Source: Pseudomonas sp. Marseille-Q3773
GTDB lineage: Bacteria; Pseudomonadota; Gammaproteobacteria; Pseudomonadales; Pseudomonadaceae
NCBI RefSeq assembly: GCF_916618955.1
Contig: NZ_OU745390.1
Location: forward strand, 2,976,001-3,040,000
Length of the DNA stretch: 64,000 nucleotides
Reading direction: 5' to 3'
The notes below the pieces were generated by a model. That model ran no database searches. It saw nothing but the letters and a program-made list of their open reading frames with translations, and was not told the origin of the DNA. The translations under genes and the position numbers were made by a program. This document shows, piece after piece, positions 53,753 to 64,000 of this stretch (positions are counted from its first letter, which is position 1; every line of letters starts with the position of its first letter).

Positions 53753-54253
53753 TTACTTACGCAGTTCTACGCGACGGTTCTGAGCCCAGGACTGCTCGTC
53801 GTTGCCAGTGGCAACCGGACGCTCTTCACCGTAGGAAACCAGTTCCAGCTGAGCAGGGGAAACGCCCTGCAGAACCAGGTAGCGCTGGACGGCCTTGGCA
53901 CGACGCTCACCCAGAGCCATGTTGTACTCGCGGGTGCCGCGCTCGTCGGTGTTACCTTCCAGAACAACGCGGTTGCCGTTGGCTTTCAGGTCCTTGGCGT
54001 GAACGTCCAGAGCGCGCATGGCTTCTGGCTTCAGGTCCGAGCTGTCGTATTCGAAGTAGAAGGTGGTGATTGCGCGCAGAGCAGCTTCTTCGCTCAGGGA
54101 GCCGTCAACAGCACCAGCGTTGGCACCGTAGCCAGCGTTCGGGTCTACAGCAGCGCCTTCGCCTGCGTTGTCACCGCCCTTCGAGGAGCAACCTACAGCT
54201 ACGGCCATGGCCAGAGCCAGCGCAGCAAATTTACCAAACTTCAGCATTTCCAT
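53753..54253 (-). CDS. pal: Peptidoglycan-associated lipoprotein Pal (OprL)
   Basis: 166 residues. The lipobox AVGC places an acylated Cys22 after the signal peptide; the OmpA-like peptidoglycan-binding domain shows [31 protein letters not shown] and [13 protein letters not shown]. It anchors the outer membrane to peptidoglycan and binds TolB. AGGAG is 7 bases before ATG 54253. Confidence 0.97.
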   Translation of the reverse strand: MEMLKFGKFAALALAMAVAVGCSSKGGDNAGEGAAVDPNAGYGANAGAVDGSLSEEAALRAITTFYFEYDSSDLKPEAMRALDVHAKDLKANGNRVVLEGNTDERGTREYNMALGERRAKAVQRYLVLQGVSPAQLELVSYGEERPVATGNDEQSWAQNRRVELRK

Positions 54254-54306
54254 CGTGAAACTCCTAATGAAACCCCAGTGTGTTAAGCAAAAGTATTACG
54301 CCGCAA

Positions 54307-55608
54307 TCAGTTCAGGTAAGGGGACCAGGACGGTTCTCTGACTTCGCCTTGAGCGGTAGGAAGTGGGAGCCTCACGCGTCCATTAAGCGACACGAGCATC
54401 AAGACTCCCCGGCCCTGCTGGCGGGTGGCGTAGATTAGCATGGTGCCGTTTGGCGCAACAGTGGGAGACTCATCAAGACTTGTCTCGGAGAGAATCTTTA
54501 CACTTCCGCGCTGCAAATCCTGGGCCGCCACCTTGAAGTTGGTGAAGCCCTGCTGGCGATGGATCATCACCAGGGTCTTTTCGTCAGCCGACAGTTTCGG
54601 GTTGGCGTTGTAGTTACCGACGAAGGTTACACGCTCGGCGCCACCGCCACCGACCGACTGCTTGTAGATCTGCGGCTTGCCGCCACGGTCGGAGGTGAAG
54701 TACAGGGTGTTGCCGTCCTTGCCCCAGAACGGTTCGGTGTTGATGCCCGGGCCAGCAGTGACGCGGCTGATCTGGCGCGACGCCACGTTCATCACGTAGA
54801 TGTCCGGGTTGCCGTCCTTCGACAGCACGAACGCCAGGCGAGTACCGTCCGGCGACCAGGCTGGCGCACCGTTCAGGCCCTCGAAGTTGGTGACCTGCTC
54901 GCGGCGGCCGGTGTCGATGTGCTGGATGAAGATGCGTGGGCGCTTCTGCTCGAACGAGACATAGGCGATACGCTTGCCATCCGGCGCAAAGCGTGGCGAC
55001 AGGATCGGTTCACGCGATTGCAGCAGGGTAACTGCACGTGCACCGTCGTAGTCCGAACGCTGCAGGGTGTAGCGGGTGTTGTTGGTGGAGAAACGCTCGG
55101 CCGTCACGTACAGCATGCGGGTGGAGAACGCACCCTTGATGCCGGTGAGCTTCTCGAACGACTGGTCGGAAATGTAGTGGGCCATGTCGCGCAGCTGGTC
55201 GACACTGCCCGCCACGCTGCCGGTCAGCACTTGCTGCTCGGTGGCGACGTTGAACAGCGCGTACTGCACCTGCAGGCGACCGCCCGACGGTACGATGCTG
55301 CCGACCATCACATACTGCGCGCCCAGCGCTTTCCAGTCGCGGAAGATCACTTCGCTCGCCTGCGACGGCTGGCTGATCATGTTCTGCCGCGGAATCGGCG
55401 AGTAGTAGCCAGAGTTGCGCAGGTCGTTGCCGATGATGTCGGCCATGTCTTCCGGCAGCACGCTGCCGCCCTGCAGACCGAACGGCACTACCGCGATGGG
55501 GGTGGCCCGGTCGCTGCCGCTGGTGACCAGGATGTTCTTTTCCTCTGCCACGGCCATGCCTGCCACGCAGCACAGCATGACCAGCAGCCCTCTCAGACGT
55601 TTAATCAC
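54307..55608 (-). CDS. tolB: Tol-Pal system protein TolB
   Basis: 433 residues: signal peptide ([21 protein letters not shown]), an N-terminal alpha/beta domain that binds TolA, and a six-bladed beta-propeller with repeated blade motifs ([56 protein letters not shown]). Periplasmic partner of Pal. It overlaps tolA by four bases. Confidence 0.97.
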   Translation of the reverse strand: MIKRLRGLLVMLCCVAGMAVAEEKNILVTSGSDRATPIAVVPFGLQGGSVLPEDMADIIGNDLRNSGYYSPIPRQNMISQPSQASEVIFRDWKALGAQYVMVGSIVPSGGRLQVQYALFNVATEQQVLTGSVAGSVDQLRDMAHYISDQSFEKLTGIKGAFSTRMLYVTAERFSTNNTRYTLQRSDYDGARAVTLLQSREPILSPRFAPDGKRIAYVSFEQKRPRIFIQHIDTGRREQVTNFEGLNGAPAWSPDGTRLAFVLSKDGNPDIYVMNVASRQISRVTAGPGINTEPFWGKDGNTLYFTSDRGGKPQIYKQSVGGGGAERVTFVGNYNANPKLSADEKTLVMIHRQQGFTNFKVAAQDLQRGSVKILSETSLDESPTVAPNGTMLIYATRQQGRGVLMLVSLNGRVRLPLPTAQGEVREPSWSPYLN

Positions 55609-56714
55609 AACGCTAGATCCTCAGGTGTAAATGTCATCTTGAACGAACGATATTGGTTGAAATCGCTCGGCTTCATACCCTGCATTTCGGTCAGGCGACC
55701 GATGTTCTTCACCGCAGCCACCGCCGAACTGTCGTACGGGCCGTCACCACTGGAACGGGCCACGCTGACGTTGGTGATGGTACCGTCCGGCAACATGTTG
55801 ATCTGCAGGACCACCGTCATGCCCTTGCGCGCGGAAGGCGGACGTGCCCAGCCCTCGGCCGCGCGCAAACGGATCAGGTCGTCGAAGTCGCCGGCCACCT
55901 GGTCACCCTGCTCGTCGGCCAGCGCCTGCTGCCGTTCGGTGGTGTCGGACAACAGCTCGGCCAGGGCCTGGGCTTTCTTGTCTTCCGCCGCCTTGCGGGC
56001 CGCTTCCTGTGCCTTTTTCTTCTGGGCGTCTGCAGCGGCCTTCTTCTTGGCCTCTTCAGCTGCCTTTTTCTTCGCTTCCTCGGCCGCCGCTTTCTTCTTG
56101 GCGTCCTCGGCTGCTTTCTTCTTGGCCTCTTCGGCCGCCTTTTTCTTGGCGTCCTCGGCGGCTTGTTTCTTCGCCTCTTCAGCGGCCTCTTTCTTGGCCT
56201 CTTCTTCGGCTTTTTTCTTGGCTTCTTCCTCGGCCTTCTTCTTGGCGATGTCGGCCTGTTGCTTCTCGGCGGCCTTCTTCGCCTCCTCGGCCTTCTTGGC
56301 TTCGGCGGCTTTCTTGGCCTCGGCAGCCTTGGCGGCTTCGGCGGCGGCCTCGGCTTTCTTGGCTTCAGCAGCCTCGCGGGCCTCTTCGGCCTTTTGAGCG
56401 GCGTCGGCTTTCTTTTGTTCCGCGGCCTTCACGGCCTCCTGCTCGATCTTCTTCTGTTCCAGCTGTTCGACCTCAGTCTGGCGCGAAGCGGTCTTCTTCG
56501 CTTCCCCGGCAATCTTCTGATTGGTCTGGGTGGTCGCCTGGCTCTTGGACTTGAGCTGGTACAGGGTAGCCTGGACGATCGGCTTGGAGGGCGGCAGCTC
56601 GGGCGTCATGGCAAAACTGACGAACAGCAGGGCGAACACCAGCACATGCAGGCCGATGGCCCAGACACTGGGCCAGAAGTAGCTTTCCGAGGCGGATGGC
56701 TCTCGCTGTTGCAT
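55605..56714 (-). CDS. tolA: Tol-Pal system protein TolA
   Basis: 369 residues: one N-terminal transmembrane helix (about 16-36, with the SxxxH-type [16 protein letters not shown]), a long Ala/Lys/Glu-rich helical domain II (about 75-255, many AAEEAKKKA repeats), and a C-terminal TonB-like domain III. It links TolQR energy at the inner membrane to TolB/Pal. The repeat region is prone to length variation. It shares one base with the tolR stop. Confidence 0.96.
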   Translation of the reverse strand: MQQREPSASESYFWPSVWAIGLHVLVFALLFVSFAMTPELPPSKPIVQATLYQLKSKSQATTQTNQKIAGEAKKTASRQTEVEQLEQKKIEQEAVKAAEQKKADAAQKAEEAREAAEAKKAEAAAEAAKAAEAKKAAEAKKAEEAKKAAEKQQADIAKKKAEEEAKKKAEEEAKKEAAEEAKKQAAEDAKKKAAEEAKKKAAEDAKKKAAAEEAKKKAAEEAKKKAAADAQKKKAQEAARKAAEDKKAQALAELLSDTTERQQALADEQGDQVAGDFDDLIRLRAAEGWARPPSARKGMTVVLQINMLPDGTITNVSVARSSGDGPYDSSAVAAVKNIGRLTEMQGMKPSDFNQYRSFKMTFTPEDLAL

Positions 56715-57166
56715 CAGGGCGCCTCGGTAATCAGGCCAACGTTACCGACACCGGCCTTCTGCAACCCGCCCATGGCACCCATGACCGCGCCATAGTCGAC
56801 AGCCTTGTCGCCACGAATGAACACCTGGGTCTGCTTGCCCTGGTCACGGCCGGCGGCAATGATCTTGGTCACGGCGTCGGTCATTGCAGGCAAGGTCATG
56901 GCCTTGTCCATCTGCTTGTCGGTATCGACTTCGCTGCCGAGGTTCCAGTAATAGGTCTTGTCGGCCTTGATGGAGATGGTGAGGATCTGGACGTTGTTGT
57001 CCTGCGGCAAGGCTTCGCTGGAAACCTTGGGCAGGTCGACCTTGACGCCCTGGTTGAGCATCGGCGCCGTCACCATGAAGATGACCAGCAGCACCAGCAT
57101 CACGTCGATGTAGGGCACCACGTTCATCTCGGCGACGGGCTTGCGTTTGTGGCGAACTCGGGCCAT
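56714..57166 (-). CDS. tolR: Tol-Pal system protein TolR
   Basis: 150 residues with one N-terminal membrane helix: VVPYIDVMLVLLVIFMVTAPML carries the proton-channel Asp of the ExbD/TolR family. The periplasmic C-terminal domain follows. It is 14 bases after tolQ and overlaps tolA by one base. Confidence 0.96.
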   Translation of the reverse strand: MARVRHKRKPVAEMNVVPYIDVMLVLLVIFMVTAPMLNQGVKVDLPKVSSEALPQDNNVQILTISIKADKTYYWNLGSEVDTDKQMDKAMTLPAMTDAVTKIIAAGRDQGKQTQVFIRGDKAVDYGAVMGAMGGLQKAGVGNVGLITEAP

Positions 57167-57180
57167 GGGCTTCTACCTGA

Positions 57181-57876
57181 TTACTCTTCGCTGGTGTGCA
57201 CTTTGCGGTGCAGGATCGCCTGGAACTCGTCGGCGAAGGTGTAGTAACGACCGATCAGCACTTCACTGCGGGCCGAGAAGCGGTTGTAGGCGATGACCGC
57301 CGGGATTGCCGCGAACAGGCCGATGGCAGTGGCGATCAGCGCTTCGGCGATACCCGGGGCGACCGTGGCCAGGGTGGCCTGCTGGGCGCTGGCCAGGCCG
57401 CGGAAGGAGTTCATGATGCCCCACACGGTACCGAACAGGCCGATGTACGGGCTGGTCGAACCGACGGTGGCGAGGAACGGCAGGCTCTGCTCGAGTTTTT
57501 CTTCCTCGCGCGAGATGGCCACGCGCATGGCCCGGGCAACGCCCTCCATGACCGCGTCCGGGTCAACCCCCGGCTGCTGGCGCAGGCGCGAGAATTCCTT
57601 GAAACCGGCACGGAACACCTGCTCGACACCGGAATCCGGGTCCGGGTTGCTGCCTGCCTGGCGATACAGCTTGGACAGGTCGATGCCCGACCAGAAGCGC
57701 TCCTCGAAGGCATCCAGCGCACGACGACCGGCGCGCAGCATGGTGCTGCGCTGGAAAATCATGATCCATGATGTGACCGAGGCGGCCACCAGGGTCAGCA
57801 TTACCAGCTGTACCACCACGCTGGCATTGCTGACCAGACTCCACATGGAGGTATGGTCGACGACGTTAGCTTCCAC
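57181..57876 (-). CDS. tolQ: Tol-Pal system protein TolQ
   Basis: 231 residues of the MotA/TolQ/ExbB family. Three membrane helices (about 18-40, 137-160 and 170-195) with conserved VGSTSPYIGLFGTVWGIMNSF and a Thr/Ala-rich proton path. Forms the pmf-driven stator with TolR. It begins 2 bases after ybgC. Confidence 0.96.
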   Translation of the reverse strand: MEANVVDHTSMWSLVSNASVVVQLVMLTLVAASVTSWIMIFQRSTMLRAGRRALDAFEERFWSGIDLSKLYRQAGSNPDPDSGVEQVFRAGFKEFSRLRQQPGVDPDAVMEGVARAMRVAISREEEKLEQSLPFLATVGSTSPYIGLFGTVWGIMNSFRGLASAQQATLATVAPGIAEALIATAIGLFAAIPAVIAYNRFSARSEVLIGRYYTFADEFQAILHRKVHTSEE

Positions 57877-57878
57877 GC

Positions 57879-58331
57879 TTATTCTCCTGCGTTCGATTGA
57901 TTACCCGAGCCGTCCGCCGCAAAGGCGTCGCGCAGCTCCGGGGGTATGGCTCGGGGTTTGAAAGTGTCGGCGCGCACGGCGGCCACCAGGAACTGCCCTT
58001 CGCAGAGCAGCGTTTCATCCTTTTCCCGCCAGACCTGCTGCACGAAGCGCAGGCTGGCGCGATTGAGTTCAGTCACGTGCGCGGTGACCCGCAGCTCGTC
58101 GTCCAGGCGCGCCGGCGCGTGGTAACGCGCTTCGCTGGAATGGACCACGAACAACAGGTTTTCCCCGGCCAGCTGCGCCTGGGAAAAGCCCAGGTGGCGC
58201 AGACGCTCGGTGCGCGCACGCTCCATGAATTTCAGGTAGTTGACGTAATACACCACGCCACCGGCATCGGTATCTTCGTAATAGACGCGACAACGGTGTG
58301 CGAACGGTTCCAGGCCATTTTGCGCGCGCAT
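57879..58331 (-). CDS. ybgC: Tol-Pal associated acyl-CoA thioesterase YbgC
   Basis: 150 residues of the hot-dog fold; catalytic Asp in [26 protein letters not shown]. It hydrolyses short acyl-CoA or acyl carriers and is always linked to tolQRA. First gene of the tol run (orf1 in the P. putida literature). ATG 58331 lies 13 bases after GGAG. Confidence 0.93.
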   Translation of the reverse strand: MRAQNGLEPFAHRCRVYYEDTDAGGVVYYVNYLKFMERARTERLRHLGFSQAQLAGENLLFVVHSSEARYHAPARLDDELRVTAHVTELNRASLRFVQQVWREKDETLLCEGQFLVAAVRADTFKPRAIPPELRDAFAADGSGNQSNAGE

Positions 58332-58456
58332 ACTCTAGTGCTTACTCCTCAGCTTGCCAATCCGCTCTGGCAACTGTTTTTTTTTCATTAATGTCTTATT
58401 GCCAGCGCACCCTCGGCATGCCAGCGCTAGGACCACGAAAAGCCGTTTTCGATCTG

Positions 58457-59499
<1,043 letters not shown>

Positions 59500-59503
<4 letters not shown>

Positions 59504-60117
59504 TTGGTAATCATCCCTTTCAGGCTGCGACGGATCAGCTCTTCACTGCTCAGGCCAGCCTTGTCCTTGATCGCCGCGATCGCCTTGCTGGCTTCCTGCG
59601 GCTTGTAGCCCAGCGAGACCAGGGCGCTGACCGCATCCGCCTCGGCCGTGGAGGTGCTGCTGACCGGCAACGGCCCATCGGAAACCAGGGTGAACATGGC
59701 CGGCGAGGTTTCCCAGGCCTTGAAACGGTCCTTGAGTTCGACCAGCAGGCGTTCGGCGGTCTTCTTGCCGACCCCGGGCACGCGCACCAGCGCCGACGTG
59801 TCCTGGGCCTGCACGCAGCGCACCAGCTCGTCGACTTCCAGGCCGGACATCAGCGCCAGCGCCAGCTTCGGCCCCACGCCATTGAGGCGGATGAGCTCAC
59901 GGAACAGCTCGCGCTCGCGCTTTTCGGCAAAACCGTAGAGCAGGTGGGCGTCTTCGCGCACCACCAGGTGGGTGTGCACGGTGACGCTTTCGCCCACCTT
60001 GGGCAGACGGTACAGCGTGGTCATGGGCACTTCCAGCTCGTAACCCACGCCATTGACGTCGATAATCAGGTGCGGCGGCTGTTTCTCCGCCAGGGTGCCG
60101 CGCAAACGTCCAATCAC
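59500..60117 (-). CDS. ruvA: Holliday junction DNA-binding protein RuvA
   Basis: 205 residues starting at GTG 60117 ([15 protein letters not shown]), with AGAAGGA 7 bases upstream; the longer frame to 60186 is unsupported. The OB domain, two helix-hairpin-helix motifs ([18 protein letters not shown] and [22 protein letters not shown]) and the C-terminal RuvB-binding domain are present. Targets Holliday junctions. Confidence 0.96.
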
Positions 60118-60225
60118 GTTCCGATCCTTCTCTCGGGGAGCCGGTCCAAGACCGCTCAACCCTATCAGCAAATGCAGCGGGTGCATGCATCACCCGCACA
60201 AAATGTGTATCAGGGCATGAAGCGC

Positions 60226-60750
60226 CTACAGACGCAAGCGCCCGCCGCGTCGCCGCGCCGTGGCCAGGCCATGCGGCACCAGGCTGGAGCGGGTATGCGC
60301 GTGGCACAGGGCGATGGCCAGGGCGTCGGAGGCGTCGATCTGCGGCTTTTGCGTCAGTTTCAGCAGGTGCATGACCATCATCATCACCTGTTCCTTGTTG
60401 GCCCCGCCGGTGCCGGCTACGGCCTGCTTGACCTGGGTGGCACTGTATTCGGCGATTTCCAGGCCGGCTTCGGCGGCAGCGACGATGGCCGCGCCACGGG
60501 CCTGGCCTAGCTTCAGCGCCGAGTCGGCGTTACGCGCCATGAACACCCGCTCGATGCCCATGGTCACCGGCCCGTGCTGGGCGATGATTTCGCCCACGCC
60601 ACGGAAAACGATCTGCAACCGCTCATGCAGCTCGCCGCTGCCGGTGCGAATGCAGCCCGACGCCACGTACTCGCAACCGCGGGCGGTCTGGCGCACCACG
60701 CCATAACCGGTGATGCGCGAGCCGGGGTCGATACCAAGAATCAGAGTCAT
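60226..60750 (-). CDS. ruvC: Holliday junction resolvase RuvC
   Basis: 174 residues. Catalytic acids in [14 protein letters not shown] (Asp8), [11 protein letters not shown] (Glu), and [14 protein letters not shown] (two Asp). Cuts Holliday junctions. It precedes ruvA by 108 bases, with the ruvC-ruvA-ruvB order of the group. Confidence 0.96.
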   Translation of the reverse strand: MTLILGIDPGSRITGYGVVRQTARGCEYVASGCIRTGSGELHERLQIVFRGVGEIIAQHGPVTMGIERVFMARNADSALKLGQARGAAIVAAAEAGLEIAEYSATQVKQAVAGTGGANKEQVMMMVMHLLKLTQKPQIDASDALAIALCHAHTRSSLVPHGLATARRRGGRLRL

Positions 60751-60787
60751 AGTGCCCGTCTAAAAATTGATGTATCCCTGCAAACTG

Positions 60788-60889
60788 TGCCGGCCCTTTC
60801 GCGGGCAAACCCGCTCCCACAGGTACTGCACCCCATTCAGGGTCGGTGCAGTACCTGTGGGAGCGGGTTTACCCGCGAAAGGGCCGGCA
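60788..60889. repeat. Paired REP elements, near-perfect inverted repeat
   Basis: TGCCGGCCCTTTCGCGGG...CCCACAGGTACTGCACC and GGTGCAGTACCTGTGGG...CCCGCGAAAGGGCCGGCA are almost exact reverse complements including the spacer stem. It lies between yebC and ruvC, which are on the same strand. Confidence 0.9.
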
Positions 60890-60936
60890 TAAGCGCAGAC
60901 AAATTTGAAGACCCGGCATGGAACGCCAGGACCACT

Positions 60937-61683
60937 TTAGCCGAGGTTTTCCATGATCTCATCGGAAATCTGGGCATTGGAGTAGACGTTCTGCACGTCA
61001 TCCAGGTCTTCGAGCATGTCGATCAGCTTGAGCACTTTCTCGGCGCCGTCCTGGTCAAGTTCGGCACTGGTGGTGGGCTGCATGACGATTTCTGCGTCAG
61101 CGGCCTTGAACCCCGCCTCTTCCAGGGCGTTGCGCACGGCATAGAAGCTGTTGAACGAGGTGAACACGTCGAACGAGCCATCGTCGTTGGCCACCACGTC
61201 ATCGGCATCGGCTTCCATCGCCGCTTCCATCAGGGCGTCTTCCTCCACGCCCGGCGCGAAGCTGATCTGCCCCTTGCGCTCGAACAGGTAGGCCACCGAA
61301 CCGTCGGTGCCGAGGTTGCCGCCACACTTGGTGAACGCATGACGCACGGCGGCCGCGGTGCGGTTGCGGTTGTCGGTCATGGCCTCGACCATGATCGCCA
61401 CACCGCCCGGGCCATAGCCTTCGTAGCTGAGTTCTTCGACGTTGTCGCTTTCGTTGGTACCAGCACCACGGGCCACGGCGCGATCGATGATGTCCCGGCT
61501 CATGTTGGCGCCCAGGGCCTTGTCCAGCGCCAGGCGCAGGCGCGGGTTGGAGGCCGGGTCAGGGCCGCCCTGCTTGGCAGCGACCGTCAGTTCACGGATC
61601 CACTTGGTGAAGATCTTGCCTCTCTTGGCATCCTGGCGCTCTTTGCGGTGCTTGATGTTCGCCCACTTGGAATGACCAGCCAT
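60937..61683 (-). CDS. yebC: YebC/PmpR family protein
   Basis: 248 residues of the YebC family ([82 protein letters not shown]). In P. aeruginosa PmpR represses quorum-sensing genes; members also aid translation of polyproline stretches. It precedes ruvC and follows aspS. Confidence 0.95.
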   Translation of the reverse strand: MAGHSKWANIKHRKERQDAKRGKIFTKWIRELTVAAKQGGPDPASNPRLRLALDKALGANMSRDIIDRAVARGAGTNESDNVEELSYEGYGPGGVAIMVEAMTDNRNRTAAAVRHAFTKCGGNLGTDGSVAYLFERKGQISFAPGVEEDALMEAAMEADADDVVANDDGSFDVFTSFNSFYAVRNALEEAGFKAADAEIVMQPTTSAELDQDGAEKVLKLIDMLEDLDDVQNVYSNAQISDEIMENLG

Positions 61684-61765
61684 AACGACTCCGAATCCTT
61701 TGAATCACAAACAGCCCCGCCCCTGTGCGGGGCGGGACAAGAAATTGCCTGCGCCGAAACGCAAA

Positions 61766-61787
61766 GGCGCATCCCTGTGGATGCGCC
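61766..61787 (-). terminator. Hairpin after aspS
   Basis: GGCGCATCC (61766-61774) and GGATGCGCC (61779-61787) form a perfect 9-bp stem with a CTGT loop, 10 bases after the aspS stop. A second hairpin GCCCCGC/GCGGGGC lies at 61714-61733. Neither has a long T run. Confidence 0.6.
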
Positions 61788-61797
61788 CGAGGACCGC

Positions 61798-63573
61798 TTA
61801 CTCGACCTTGGTCTGTTCGCGCAGTCGGATGTGCAGCTCGCGCAGCGCCTTGGCGTCGACCAGGCCAGGGGCCTGGGTCATGACGCACGCGGCGCTCTGG
61901 GTTTTCGGGAAGGCGATCACTTCACGGATCGACTGGGCGCCGGTCATCAGCATGACCAGGCGGTCCAGGCCGAAGGCCAGGCCACCGTGAGGCGGCGCAC
62001 CGAACTTCAGGGCGTCGAGCAGGAAGCCGAACTTCTCTTCCTGTTCTGCCGCTTCGATGCCCAGCAGGCGGAACACGGCCTGTTGCATCTCCTTGCGGTG
62101 GATACGGATCGAACCGCCACCCAGTTCGGTACCGTTCAGGACCATGTCATAGGCACGCGACAGGGCTGCGGCCGGGTTGGCCTCGAGCTCTTCGGGGGTG
62201 CACTTCGGCGCGGTGAACGGGTGGTGCAGCGCAGTGAAGCTGCCGTCTTCGTTCTCTTCGAACATCGGGAAGTCGACCACCCACATCGGCGCCCACTCGC
62301 AGGTCAGCAGCTCGAAGTCGTGGCCCAGGCGGATACGCAGCGCGCCCAGGGCTTCGCTGACCACCTTGAACTTGTCGGCACCGAAGAACACGATGTCGCC
62401 GTCAACGGCACCAACGCGGTCGAGGATGGTATTGAGGTTGGCCTCGGGGATGTTCTTGACGATCGGCGACTGCAGGCCTTCGACGCCCTTGGCGCGCTCG
62501 TTGACCTTGATGTAGGCCAGGCCCTTGGCACCGTAGATGCCGACGAACTTGGTGTACTCGTCGATCTTGCTGCGCGGCATGCTGGCACCGCCTGGCAGGC
62601 GCAGGGCGGTAACGCGGCACTTCGGATCGTTGGCCGGGCCGGCGAACACCTTGAAGTCCACGTCCTTCAGCTGGTCGGCAACGTCGACCAGTTCCAGCGG
62701 GATGCGCAGGTCCGGCTTGTCGGAACCGTAGCGGCGCATGGCTTCTTCGAAGGTCATGTGCGGGAATTCGCCGAATTCCAGGTCCAGCACTTCCTTGAAC
62801 AGCTTGCGGATCATGCTTTCGGTCAGGCCCATGATCTCGCTTTCATCGAGGAAGCTGGTCTCGATGTCGATCTGGGTGAATTCCGGCTGGCGGTCGGCGC
62901 GCAGGTCTTCGTCGCGGAAGCACTTGGCGATCTGGTAATAGCGGTCGAAGCCGGCGACCATCAGCAGCTGCTTGAACAGCTGCGGCGACTGCGGCAGGGC
63001 GAAGAAGCTGCCGGCGTGGGTACGGCTTGGCACCAGGTAGTCACGCGCGCCTTCCGGGGTGGCGCGGGTCAGGATCGGCGTCTCGACATCGAGGAAGCCG
63101 TTTTCGTCGAGGAAGCGACGGATGCTGCTGGTGATGCGCGAGCGCAGGCGCAGCTTGTCGGCCATTTCCGGGCGACGCAGGTCGATGAAGCGATAACGCA
63201 GGCGGGTTTCCTCGCCGACGTCGGAGTATTCGTTGAGCGGGAACGGTGGGGTTTCCGCTTCGTTGAGCACGTTCAGCTGGTAGCCGAGAATCTCGATGGC
63301 ACCGGACGCCATGTTGGCATTCACCGCACCCTCAGGGCGCTTGCGCACCTTGCCGGTGATCTGCACGACGTACTCGCTGCGCACGCGGTCGGCAGCGGCG
63401 AAGGTTTCGGCGCGATCCGGGTCGAACACGACCTGGGCCATGCCTTCGCGGTCACGGATGTCGAGGAAGATCACCCCGCCGTGGTCGCGGCGACGATGGA
63501 CCCAGCCGCAAAGGGTGACTTCCTGGCCGTCCAGGCTCTCGTTCAGTTGGCCGCAATAATGGCTGCGCATCAT
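61798..63573 (-). CDS. aspS: Aspartyl-tRNA synthetase
   Basis: 591 residues of the bacterial AspRS type: N-terminal OB anticodon domain ([23 protein letters not shown]), class II motifs 2 and 3 ([34 protein letters not shown]) and the inserted GAD domain. Charges tRNA-Asp and, in Pseudomonas, tRNA-Asn for later amidation. Upstream FmdB-type gene is on the same strand. Confidence 0.97.
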   Translation of the reverse strand: MMRSHYCGQLNESLDGQEVTLCGWVHRRRDHGGVIFLDIRDREGMAQVVFDPDRAETFAAADRVRSEYVVQITGKVRKRPEGAVNANMASGAIEILGYQLNVLNEAETPPFPLNEYSDVGEETRLRYRFIDLRRPEMADKLRLRSRITSSIRRFLDENGFLDVETPILTRATPEGARDYLVPSRTHAGSFFALPQSPQLFKQLLMVAGFDRYYQIAKCFRDEDLRADRQPEFTQIDIETSFLDESEIMGLTESMIRKLFKEVLDLEFGEFPHMTFEEAMRRYGSDKPDLRIPLELVDVADQLKDVDFKVFAGPANDPKCRVTALRLPGGASMPRSKIDEYTKFVGIYGAKGLAYIKVNERAKGVEGLQSPIVKNIPEANLNTILDRVGAVDGDIVFFGADKFKVVSEALGALRIRLGHDFELLTCEWAPMWVVDFPMFEENEDGSFTALHHPFTAPKCTPEELEANPAAALSRAYDMVLNGTELGGGSIRIHRKEMQQAVFRLLGIEAAEQEEKFGFLLDALKFGAPPHGGLAFGLDRLVMLMTGAQSIREVIAFPKTQSAACVMTQAPGLVDAKALRELHIRLREQTKVE

Positions 63574-63666
63574 GATGGTGGTTTCGCTTCTCGTGATTCG
63601 TGTATTCGGTGGAGGTCTTGGCCGCCCGGAGGGCTAATACTGCAAGACCCGGTCACAGCATTCAAC

Positions 63667-63888
63667 TCAGTCGGCCTTGTCGCCGCCTGCCAGATTCTTT
63701 TTCGCCCCGGTCTTGAAGTCGGTTTCGTACCAACCATTACCGCTCAGGCGGAAGCCTGGCACCGACAGCAGCTTCTTCAGCGCCGGCGCCTGGCACGCCG
63801 GGCAATCGGTCAGCGGCGCGGCGCTGATCTTCTGCAGCACTTCCATGCGGTGCTCGCAGGATGCACATTGATAGTCATAAAGGGGCAT
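63667..63888 (-). CDS. FmdB family zinc-ribbon protein
   Basis: 73 residues: MPLYDYQCASCEHRMEVLQKISAAPLTDCPACQ carries the CxxC...CxxC zinc ribbon, followed by SVPGFRLSGNGWYETDFKTG. A putative regulator or RNA/DNA-binding protein of unknown function. It lies 93 bases upstream of aspS. The remaining 112 bases to the window end contain no gene that I can support. Confidence 0.85.
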   Translation of the reverse strand: MPLYDYQCASCEHRMEVLQKISAAPLTDCPACQAPALKKLLSVPGFRLSGNGWYETDFKTGAKKNLAGGDKAD

Positions 63889-64000
63889 GGGTGTCTCTCG
63901 TCAACCATAACGCTGGCTGCCGGGGCAGCAAAAAGCGGGATTATATATGGTTAGCAAGCACTGCGCAGCCCGCCAGGCGATCAGCGCGCACTTGGCGAGT

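Noticed and set aside
60574..63954. Very long plus-strand open frame (1126 codons) opposite ruvC-yebC-aspS
   Set aside because: It is the antisense frame of strongly conserved minus-strand genes and arises from GC-rich codon bias; it has no family features.

Overview
The window is chromosomal DNA from a fluorescent Pseudomonas of the P. putida group. The evidence is high GC with strong third-position bias, gene families I recognise as P. putida-like (XenA, the McpU-type chemoreceptor, the Pal/OprL lipoprotein, the signal-peptide-bearing Mqo), the ruvCAB-ybgC-tolQRAB-pal-cpoB order, and at least 13 copies of the P. putida-type REP palindrome (consensus core near CCGCTCCCACAGG), mostly as inverted pairs between genes. 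Most of the sequence is ordinary core genome.

Layout. 1-13.8 kb: housekeeping and small conserved genes (class II amidotransferase fragment, oligopeptidase B, YajD-like HNH protein, SPOUT methyltransferase, a degenerate M61-like protein, YcgN, nitroreductase, GhrA-type reductase, YcgL-RNase D, phosphoethanolamine transferase, CHMI-like tautomerase, YdcH-like protein, a trans-sulfuration PLP enzyme with a divergent Lrp-type regulator). 14.3-20.5 kb: a molybdenum block (FdhF/YdeP oxidoreductase, moaA, bestrophin, moaB, LysR regulator). 20.5-21.5 kb: an orphan phage tail-collar gene with its own strong, repeat-decorated promoter. 21.5-29.1 kb: a complete trans-4-hydroxyproline catabolic cluster (PAS-AraC regulator, permease, 2-epimerase, deaminase, semialdehyde dehydrogenase, D-hydroxyproline dehydrogenase). 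29.2-33 kb: xenA with a divergent ArsR regulator and a perfect operator palindrome, mqo, and a YhfL-type lipoprotein. 33-34.9 kb: the most accessory-looking stretch, with a three-way-junction-like leader, two Pseudomonas-specific small proteins (DUF6124-like and DUF3077), an orphan antitoxin with apparent remnants of its toxin, and tRNA-Ser(CGA).

34.9-45.7 kb: purC, an MBL hydrolase, bamC and dapA on the minus strand, divergent gcvR-bcp, a PerM-type permease and TusA-like protein, bepA, nadA and a YdgA-like DUF945 protein. 45.7-51.4 kb: a putrescine-related pair (PuuP importer preceded by a short leader ORF, then an McpU-type chemoreceptor), a cation-efflux protein, a 5'-truncated acetyltransferase relic and tRNA-Lys(TTT). 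51.4-64 kb: queC-queE, cpoB-pal-tolBARQ-ybgC, ruvB-ruvA-ruvC, yebC, aspS and a FmdB-type zinc ribbon, all on the minus strand.

I see no CRISPR array, complete prophage, integrase, insertion sequence or recognisable defence island. The most interesting non-routine signals are the orphan collar gene and its TGCAT-rich promoter, the structured leader before the DUF6124-like gene, the toxin relic, the leader ORF overlapping puuP, the apparently inactive M61-like protein, and the perfect xenA/arsR operator palindrome.
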